NCBI GenBank assembly: GCA_018902765.1
Contig: JAHIQC010000365.1
Coordinates: 1-11,090 of the forward strand
Length of the DNA: 11,090 nucleotides
Reading direction: 5' to 3'
DNA from: Actinomycetota bacterium
GTDB taxonomy: Bacteria > Actinomycetota > Coriobacteriia > Anaerosomatales > JAHIQC01
Shown: one piece after another, positions 5,994 through 11,090 of the stretch
Position numbering within the stretch: position 1 is the stretch's first letter
Layout: each line of letters opens with the position of its first letter
The notes under the pieces: model-generated
Seen by the model: only the letters and a program-made list of their open reading frames with translations
Told to the model about the DNA's origin: nothing
Databases searched by the model: none
Made by a program: the position numbers and the translations under genes

Positions 5994-6641
5994 TTACGGT
6001 GTTGAAGTTGGTACGACTCCCGAACCCTTGGCGGCAATGCTCTTGGCAAGCTCAGGGTCGCCGCTGTTGCCGGAAGGATCCAAAGCAATGTACGTGTTGG
6101 CAGCAGCAGCCGCCTCGGTCGTCAGACCGGCTGTATCGTAGAACAGGGCCGCGTTGAAGAACGCTGGGGCGAAGGTCGGAGCGTCGGTCATGATCGGCTC
6201 CACCAGCGCAATGGCTTTGGCCGTGTCGCCACTGTAGTAATGAGCAATGGCTGCGTCAGTCGAGACCGCCGGATCCCCCGGCTGCAGCGCCAGCGCGCGA
6301 TCGTAATACAGGGTTGCCGAGAGCCACACCGGCTTGTCCGCGCCTGCGATCTTGGCCTGCTTGATCTCGATACCCCAGTCGAAGTATGTGTTGCCCAGAT
6401 TCACGAGCACGGTATAGCTCGTAGGATCGCTGGCCAACGACTGTTCGAACGCCGAGACGGAACCGGTATATCCGGCAGCGATCGTCTCGAGCTGCCCCGT
6501 GCTGCCCGTCTGACCCGAGCCGCTGTTCGCGGTCAGCAGGCCCAAGCTGGCCCAGGGCAGGAAAGACAGCACGATCAGCGCCGAGACGGCGATGATGCCG
6601 ATCTTGACGATCGGAGAGGCTTTCTTCTTATTGATTGCCAC
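5994..6641 (-). CDS. Membrane-anchored TPR-repeat protein
   Basis: A 215-residue protein with a short Lys-rich N-terminus (INKKK), one transmembrane segment (about 11-36), a Gly/Ser/Thr linker (38-50) and a helical-repeat domain. TPR-like units are visible: SVSAFEQSLASDPTSYTVLVNLGNTYFDWG (split here as residues 61-90), then about 108-137 and 142-190, with LYYDRALALQPGD and ALDPS at repeat ends. The positive N-terminus predicts the TPR part is outside the cytoplasm. Repeats of this kind bind partner proteins; the NrfG/CcmH TPR scaffolds are a loose parallel, but I see no cytochrome c genes. The start is GTG at 6641 with AGGAGG 8 bases upstream. It is the last gene of the right-hand block, 86 bases behind its neighbour. 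Confidence 0.8.
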   Translation of the reverse strand: MAINKKKASPIVKIGIIAVSALIVLSFLPWASLGLLTANSGSGQTGSTGQLETIAAGYTGSVSAFEQSLASDPTSYTVLVNLGNTYFDWGIEIKQAKIAGADKPVWLSATLYYDRALALQPGDPAVSTDAAIAHYYSGDTAKAIALVEPIMTDAPTFAPAFFNAALFYDTAGLTTEAAAAANTYIALDPSGNSGDPELAKSIAAKGSGVVPTSTP

Positions 6642-6655
6642 AGGAGACGCCTCCT
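6642..6655 (-). promoter_or_regulatory. Ribosome binding site inside a small hairpin
   Basis: The Shine-Dalgarno AGGAGG of the TPR gene is part of an inverted repeat, AGGAG-ACGC-CTCCT on the plus strand (5-base arms, 4-base loop), ending next to the GTG start. Pairing would cover the site and could dampen translation. The hairpin is short and may be chance. Confidence 0.25.
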
Positions 6656-6727
6656 AGAGGATTGGAAATCGTACAGGCCCGAGCGACGACACCGACCGGG
6701 CCCGCACAAGTATACGATGTGTGTCGC

Positions 6728-7099
6728 CTACGGAGTCGCGGTTGCTGATCCCGTAGCTTCGCCGCCGGGGACGGCACCGATATCCGGATGGCCCGACGGC
6801 AACTCGCCGCTCTGGAGCTCCTCGGGGCTCAGCTGGGGAGCCGCAGCACCCGTGCCCGTCGAGGTGGGAGCCGGCACGCCGGTGCTCGCGCCAGCGGGGA
6901 TGATGATTCCGATGATGATTCCGACGAGAAGCGCGACCACGCCGATGAGAGACGCCACGGTCATGCTCACGCTCTGCATGCCCGCTGCCGGTACGGCCGG
7001 GGCCTTTTCGGTTGCCGCACGCTCAACGCGCTCGGCCGTCTTGGCTGACTTGTCTTCTGCCTGCTCTTCTTCGTCGAAGAAGAAGTCCTGGTCACTCAC
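6728..7099 (-). CDS. Small acidic single-pass membrane protein, unknown function
   Basis: A 123-residue protein that I do not recognise. The N-terminal 30 residues are acidic and charged (FFFDEEEQAEDK), followed by an Ala/Pro linker. A strongly hydrophobic transmembrane helix spans about 47-69 (ASLIGVVALLVGIIIGIII), and the rest is a Pro/Thr/Gly/Ala-rich tail, probably disordered, with SPEELQSGELPSGHP in the middle. There are no cysteines. The start is GTG at 7099: GAGGAGG lies 9 bases upstream, inside the end of the RseC-like gene, which it overlaps by 8 bases, so the two are likely co-translated. It could be a partner of the RseC-like protein or of the TPR protein next to it. It is low in sequence complexity, so homology searches may find little. 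Confidence 0.7.
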   Translation of the reverse strand: MSDQDFFFDEEEQAEDKSAKTAERVERAATEKAPAVPAAGMQSVSMTVASLIGVVALLVGIIIGIIIPAGASTGVPAPTSTGTGAAAPQLSPEELQSGELPSGHPDIGAVPGGEATGSATATP

Positions 7100-7583
7100 G
7101 AGTCTGGTCCTCCTCGCTTAGGGGGGCTTTATTGCCAGGCCCCACACCACAGTGGGGGCCTTCGGCCTGCGCGATTATAGCACGGACCTGCACATTGGCA
7201 CGTCTGTCACCGACCGCTCTCGAGTCAAGGCGTGCGACCACAAATAGCGCACCTGCACCGCAGGTCAGTGCGGCGGCGGCACCTAGGGTATCGCGATCGA
7301 TCGGCACCAAGGAACCAAGCAAGAATCCGGCCATGTATCCAGCAAGCAGCGCGACCACCGGTACCACGAATACCAGAGCACGCGCACGTGCCCTCTCAGC
7401 GGCAGGCGTTTCGATCTCAATGGCATCACCGACATGCAATCCATCCTCGACCGGCACACGCTCAAGCAGCATCGCACCGCCCGTGGGAGAACAGGCCCCA
7501 CAACTTGCACAAGCGTCGCCGGGCGCCAAGGAAATATCGACCTCACCGGGCCTCACTGCCACAATCGTGCCGCGCTCGGGCAT
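7092..7583 (-). CDS. RseC/MucC-like (SoxR-reducing system) membrane protein
   Basis: A 163-residue protein with the layout of the RseC/MucC family: an N-terminal beta domain (ERGTIVAVRPGEVDISLAPG), a cysteine cluster CASCGAC (Cys25, Cys28, Cys31), a segment GDAIEIETP, and two transmembrane helices (about 68-92 and 99-117). Family members act in SoxR reduction with the Rnf-like Rsx complex or modulate sigma-E signalling in Proteobacteria; the cysteines may bind a metal or an iron-sulfur cluster. The C-terminal tail has one more Cys in GPHCGVGPG. No rnf/rsx genes are in the window. It starts at ATG 7583, one base after the amidohydrolase stop (TAG-C-ATG), and its end overlaps the next gene, so it sits in the middle of a coupled run. 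Family assignment is by pattern and fairly sure; function in this cell is inferred. Confidence 0.78.
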   Translation of the reverse strand: MPERGTIVAVRPGEVDISLAPGDACASCGACSPTGGAMLLERVPVEDGLHVGDAIEIETPAAERARARALVFVVPVVALLAGYMAGFLLGSLVPIDRDTLGAAAALTCGAGALFVVARLDSRAVGDRRANVQVRAIIAQAEGPHCGVGPGNKAPLSEEDQTRE

Positions 7584-7584
7584 G

Positions 7585-8931
7585 CTAGGAGCGCAGCTTC
7601 ACACGGAGCTCCTCGGCACGTGCCTTGAGGCGCTCAACGTCCATCGTCATCCATTCACCTTCGTCATACAGCACGCGACCATCGACCATCGTGAAGATGA
7701 CGTTGTCTTGGTTGGCCGCGTGAACGACGGTGCTGTAGGGGTACTGCGTGGGCAGCTGATGTGTGTGTGAGAGATCCACTGCGATGATATCTGCCGCCTT
7801 GCCGGGCTCAAGCGAGCCGACCGTGTGCTCCATGCGCAATGCGCGTGCGGAGTCGAAGGTCCCGAGCTTCACGAACTTGCGCGCGACGTGGAACTGCTCG
7901 TGGGCGTCCACGGCTCGCTGGATGAGCAATCCGATCCGCATCTCGTCGAACATATCCATGGTGTTGTTCGAAGCCGGCGAGTCAGTGCCGATACCGACCC
8001 TGACCCCGCGGTTGAGCAGTTTGCGCAGGGGCAGAACGCCCATGCCGAGCTTCGCATTGCACCGCGGACAGAAGGCCACAGCCACGTCCTTGGAGGCGAT
8101 CACATCGATGTCGTGCTCGTCGACCTGAGTGCAGTGGACAGCGAGCAGTTCGGGCACGTCCATGAGCCCCCACTGCAGAACGTACTGCACCGGGCTGACT
8201 CCGGTGGGAAGCCAAGGGATATCGGCTCCCCACTTCTGGCGATACTCGAACGCCAAACGCGAGGCACCATACTTCACGAACTCGTACTCCTCGCGCGAAC
8301 CCGCGAGGTGGGTTGCCACGGGTGTTCCTGTGGCAATCGCGTAATCAGAGACCTGGCGGAAGAGCTCAGGGTGACAGCTATATGCCGAGTGTGGTGCGAT
8401 GCCGACGGTGAGCAGATCACCTGATGCCGAGGATTTCCACTCGGCAATGTCGTTCTGTGCCGAATCCATGACCTCTGCGACGCGCCGCTTGTCCATCGTC
8501 TGGACCTCACGGTAGACAACAGCGCGCATGCCGGACGTATTGACCGCGCGCACCGCCGCACCCGAGTCCGTCAGGTCGGCCACTGTGGTGATACCGGACC
8601 TCAGCGCCTCAAGCGCACCGAGCATGGCCGCATCTTCCCAGTCCTCAGAGTCAAGGAGGCTTTCCTTCTCCAGGACCTGCAATTTCCACTCAGCATAGGG
8701 AAGGTCATCGACCAGCCCGCGCATCGCGGTGTACTCGAGATGGGTGTGCAGGTCCACGAGCCCTGGCATCAGTGCCGCCAAGCCGAAGTCCCGGACGGTC
8801 TCCTCGGGATGTGCGGCGCGCATTGCAGACAGCTCGCCGATCTCGACGATACGATCGTCGCGCACGAGAACCGCTCCGTATTCTATGTGGGGAGCAGCTA
8901 CTGGAAGCACGTATCTGGCTGCGAGAATCAT
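7585..8931 (-). CDS. Amidohydrolase, SAH/chlorohydrolase-type deaminase (possible aminodeoxyfutalosine deaminase)
   Basis: A 448-residue cytoplasmic amidohydrolase of the metal-dependent cytosine/SAH deaminase group. The N-terminal beta-sandwich leads into the TIM barrel at MPGLVDLHTHLEYT, with metal ligands His62 and His64; further ligands are likely His207 (ATHLAGS), His265 (AVHCTQ) and Asp316 (IGTDSPASNNT). IAPHSAYSCHPEL holds a conserved His180, and the C-terminus GSLEPGKAADIIAVD closes the sandwich. Relatives deaminate adenosine-like compounds (SAH, MTA), guanine, or 6-aminodeoxyfutalosine in the futalosine menaquinone route; others dechlorinate triazines. Being 65 bases behind ubiE makes the menaquinone role plausible, but this is inference. 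ATG at 8931 has AGGAGG four bases upstream. GGTAAGATAG in the 65-base gap is a weak -10-like sequence without a -35. Confidence 0.88.
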   Translation of the reverse strand: MILAARYVLPVAAPHIEYGAVLVRDDRIVEIGELSAMRAAHPEETVRDFGLAALMPGLVDLHTHLEYTAMRGLVDDLPYAEWKLQVLEKESLLDSEDWEDAAMLGALEALRSGITTVADLTDSGAAVRAVNTSGMRAVVYREVQTMDKRRVAEVMDSAQNDIAEWKSSASGDLLTVGIAPHSAYSCHPELFRQVSDYAIATGTPVATHLAGSREEYEFVKYGASRLAFEYRQKWGADIPWLPTGVSPVQYVLQWGLMDVPELLAVHCTQVDEHDIDVIASKDVAVAFCPRCNAKLGMGVLPLRKLLNRGVRVGIGTDSPASNNTMDMFDEMRIGLLIQRAVDAHEQFHVARKFVKLGTFDSARALRMEHTVGSLEPGKAADIIAVDLSHTHQLPTQYPYSTVVHAANQDNVIFTMVDGRVLYDEGEWMTMDVERLKARAEELRVKLRS

Positions 8932-8996
8932 CGGTCCTCCTGCGTGGGTGTTCGATGAGGCTATCTTACCGCACTCATCCGAGCCGAAACGGGCCT

Positions 8997-9737
8997 CTAT
9001 TTCACCGCAGTGTGGACAGCGACGATGCCGCCGGTGTGGTTGCTCCAGTCGATGGCCGCAAACCCGACCGCTCTGAGTTCCGCTGCAAGAGCGGGCTGAT
9101 CGGGGAATCTGAGAATCGAGTCGTTAAGATACTGGAAGGACTCTCTGTCCCCGCCGGAAAGCGTGCCACCCAGCACCGGAATCACTGTGCGCAGATAGAA
9201 GTGATAGACGCCTCGCCACGGGCCAAAGGGCGGGCGCGAGAACTCCAGGATCACATAGCGGCCGCCTGGCTTGAGAACCCGGTACACCTCACGGAAGTTC
9301 GCGGCTCTGTCGGGCAGATTGCGCACACCGAACGCCACAGTCACCACATCGAATGAAGAATCGGGAAACGGGAGGGCCTGGGCATCTGCGACAGAGAAGC
9401 TCAGGTCCGATCCTTTGAAGCCCGCCATCTTGCGCGTGGCCACCGCGAGCATCTCGGGTACGAAGTCTGTTCCAACGACCTCGCGGGGCAATCCGGTGCG
9501 AGCCAGTGCGAAGCTCAGGTCGCCTGTCCCGGCGCACAGGTCCAAGGCGCGCATACCCGTCGTGAGTTTGGCGGCGCGAACGGCGGCGTTTCGCCAGATG
9601 CGGTCTATGCCCATGCTGGACAGCATGTTGAAAGAGTCATAGCTGTCGGCTATACGCCCAAAAATGCCCGCAACGCGATCGCTCGTGGCTTCGCCGGGGT
9701 CGGGCGTATGGACCGGCTCATCACCGGAGTGGGTCAT
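8997..9737 (-). CDS. ubiE: Demethylmenaquinone methyltransferase (UbiE/MenG)
   Basis: SAM-dependent C-methyltransferase that converts demethylmenaquinone to menaquinone (and acts in ubiquinone synthesis in other bacteria). The 246 residues show the family signatures: VAGIFGRIADSYDSFNMLSS near the N-terminus, IDRIWR, the SAM-binding loop LDLCAGTGDLSF (65-76), acidic Asp91 in VGTDF, VADAQALPFPDSSFD (116-130), AFGVRNLPD (135-143), YRVLKPGG (152-159) and YLNDSILRFP (203-212). Length is usual for the family. ATG at 9737 overlaps the stop of the upstream radical SAM gene by one base (TGATG), with CGGAGG just before it, so the two are probably translationally coupled. No other quinone biosynthesis gene is certain in the window, apart from the possible role of the next gene. 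Confidence 0.95.
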   Translation of the reverse strand: MTHSGDEPVHTPDPGEATSDRVAGIFGRIADSYDSFNMLSSMGIDRIWRNAAVRAAKLTTGMRALDLCAGTGDLSFALARTGLPREVVGTDFVPEMLAVATRKMAGFKGSDLSFSVADAQALPFPDSSFDVVTVAFGVRNLPDRAANFREVYRVLKPGGRYVILEFSRPPFGPWRGVYHFYLRTVIPVLGGTLSGGDRESFQYLNDSILRFPDQPALAAELRAVGFAAIDWSNHTGGIVAVHTAVK

Positions 9738-11090
9738 CAGACCTCCGAAGGCTCGCTAGCTGAATGCGGCAATGGTTTGCGCAGGTGCAACAGATTAGCG
9801 ACATTCTCGGTGACCCACAACACAAGCACGTGCCAGACGTGACGCCAACTCACGTGCGCGGGCCAGTTGAGGTCGGACTTCTCGCACACCGTGGATTCCG
9901 AAAGCTCGTCGACCCGCTTCTTGAGCACGAGCAGTCCGGACTCACGCTTGGCGGGGTCTCCGTCCATGATCGCGTCGATCTCGGCCATGGCAATACGCGC
10001 CAAACGCGCTCTTTCCTCTGTCTGTAATGCAACCTTGGGATCGATGATCCCCAGCTTGGCCTTGACTCGATTGAGGCCCACGCCGGCCTCATAAGTCGCA
10101 TCGACCATCTCGGCCGGACTCATCGAGTGACTCTCGTAATTCATGATGTGCTTCCACGAGGGCTGGATCAGCAACTGCCGATGCTCTTCGAGTGTTGTGG
10201 CCCTGCGCGTGTATCCGTACGTGGCCGGGTCGTCAAAAGCCATGGAACCCGGATCGAGGAAGGGCGCCATCGGCGAGGTGAACGCCAGTAGGCGCGGATC
10301 GTTATCGACCTTGCCATACAGAGACTCGACGTACGCGGGGGTCTCGAGCACTGAGGCCGCTGTCTGAGTCGGGATCCCTGTCATGAAATACAGGTCGAAA
10401 CGCGAGCATCCGTGTTTCAGGGCCGCCTGGATCGAGGTCTCCAGCTGCTCTGTGGTGTAGTGATGCTTCCCGAAGGCCGCTCGCACCGCGTCGTCGTGGC
10501 TCTCCGCGCTGATCTCCACGGAGTAGTCATTCAGGTGCTCGTTCAGAAACTCGTAGAACTCCTCGGCGGGGGGCTTGAAGAACTCGAAACCGATGGGGTT
10601 GCGAAGGTTCAGGCGCGACAGCCCTCGAATGAAGGTTGCGACGTAGTCTCGTCCCCCTTGCAGAAAGTCGTTGAGCACAAAGATCGGGCCTGGGATGTAC
10701 TTCTGGATGTGCTCGATGTCGCGAACCAGAAGCTCGGGATCGCGGAACGCCACCTTGCTGCGCCCGAAGTGCTCCCGGAAGGCATATGCGCTTCCGCCGC
10801 AGGTCACACAGTTGTGCGTGCATCCTCGGCAGGTGAGCGAGGCGCATACCGGGTACTGCAGCCAGTCCTTGAACGGGACGAAGCCCATCATGTCGCGGTA
10901 GCGGATGACCGCCTTCATGTTGAACGAGTAGTCGAGCGAGATGGCATCCATCGTGTCGGGCACCCACTCAAGCGGGTTGACCACGACCGAGCCGGCTGCC
11001 GTCTTGTATGTGAGGTTCGGGATGTCGTCGACACGACCTTTGCCCTTGAGCGCGAACATGAGGCGCGTGATGGGCTCCTCGGTCGAATCA
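9737..11090 (-). CDS. B12-binding-type radical SAM protein, 5' end outside window
   Basis: The frame is open to the right edge, so the N-terminus is missing; the first Met in the window (11059) is probably internal. The visible part begins DSTEEPITRLMFALKG and continues VDDIPNLTYK, which resembles the end of a cobalamin-binding domain and the linker seen in B12-binding radical SAM enzymes. The 4Fe-4S motif is Cys-x3-Cys-x2-Cys in CRGCTHNCVTCGG (10799-10822), followed by a TIM-barrel-like region with VLNDFLQGG, YSVEISAES, RFDLYFMTGIPTQT and a helical C-terminus rich in Trp/His/Val (SWRHVWHVLVLW). Family members do radical methylations or rearrangements; the substrate is unknown. It overlaps ubiE by one base, which suggests joint expression. 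I recall a TIGRFAM group of uncharacterised B12/radical SAM proteins that this may belong to, but cannot confirm it. Confidence 0.85.
   Translation of the reverse strand, partial: DSTEEPITRLMFALKGKGRVDDIPNLTYKTAAGSVVVNPLEWVPDTMDAISLDYSFNMKAVIRYRDMMGFVPFKDWLQYPVCASLTCRGCTHNCVTCGGSAYAFREHFGRSKVAFRDPELLVRDIEHIQKYIPGPIFVLNDFLQGGRDYVATFIRGLSRLNLRNPIGFEFFKPPAEEFYEFLNEHLNDYSVEISAESHDDAVRAAFGKHHYTTEQLETSIQAALKHGCSRFDLYFMTGIPTQTAASVLETPAYVESLYGKVDNDPRLLAFTSPMAPFLDPGSMAFDDPATYGYTRRATTLEEHRQLLIQPSWKHIMNYESHSMSPAEMVDATYEAGVGLNRVKAKLGIIDPKVALQTEERARLARIAMAEIDAIMDGDPAKRESGLLVLKKRVDELSESTVCEKSDLNWPAHVSWRHVWHVLVLWVTENVANLLHLRKPLPHSASEPSEV

Noticed and set aside
6240..7121. 293-codon plus-strand open frame across the TPR and acidic membrane genes
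   Set aside because: The minus-strand frames have good ribosome binding sites, membrane segments and operon spacing; the plus frame shows only low-complexity sequence and spans two genes and their gap.
7138..7160. Hairpin GGCCCCAC...GTGGGGGCC as a terminator
   Set aside because: It is inside the coding end of the RseC-like gene, has a bulged base and no T-run on either strand, and the next gene starts just downstream with its own ribosome binding site.

Overview
The window is a compact, GC-rich bacterial chromosome segment with 14 protein genes, 13 of them on the minus strand. It carries a Tat translocase, [NiFe]-hydrogenase maturation factors, a menaquinone methyltransferase, an RseC-type redox membrane protein and SpoIIAA-type STAS switches. 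GTG starts are common and there is no sign of an outer membrane. This fits an anaerobic or facultative, high-GC, monoderm-like bacterium that respires with quinones. A deep-branching actinobacterial lineage such as Coriobacteriia is my best guess, but that is inference from gene content only. No tRNA, rRNA, CRISPR array, insertion sequence or phage gene is visible. No gene-free stretch exceeds about 180 bases.

Right block (11090 down to 5994, all minus strand): a B12-binding/radical SAM enzyme (5' end outside the window), ubiE/menG, an amidohydrolase of the SAH/chlorohydrolase type, an RseC/MucC-like membrane protein, a small acidic single-pass membrane protein and a membrane-anchored TPR protein. 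The junctions are 1-base overlap (TGATG), 65 bases, 1 base, 8-base overlap and 86 bases, so this looks like one transcription unit joining quinone chemistry to redox or membrane functions. The amidohydrolase beside ubiE raises the possibility of an aminodeoxyfutalosine deaminase.

Middle (5054-5921): two small STAS-domain proteins are transcribed divergently from a 181-base spacer. Both have the Asp-Ser-Ser-Gly switch with Ser at position 58. The plus-strand one ends in a strong hairpin shared with the convergent TPR gene.

Left block (4941 down to 1, all minus strand): tatA, tatC, hypA, hypB, an HD-domain phosphohydrolase and topA, with a good sigma-70-type promoter in front of tatA (TTGCCT-17-TAGACT). 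The Tat genes and hypAB are tightly spaced, which makes sense if a Tat-exported [NiFe] hydrogenase is made in this cell. The topoisomerase is of the archaeal type (N-terminus MKLVIAEKNIAAK, active-site motif LISYPRVDN) rather than the usual bacterial TopA, which makes it the clearest candidate for ancient transfer. Its 3' end lies outside the window.
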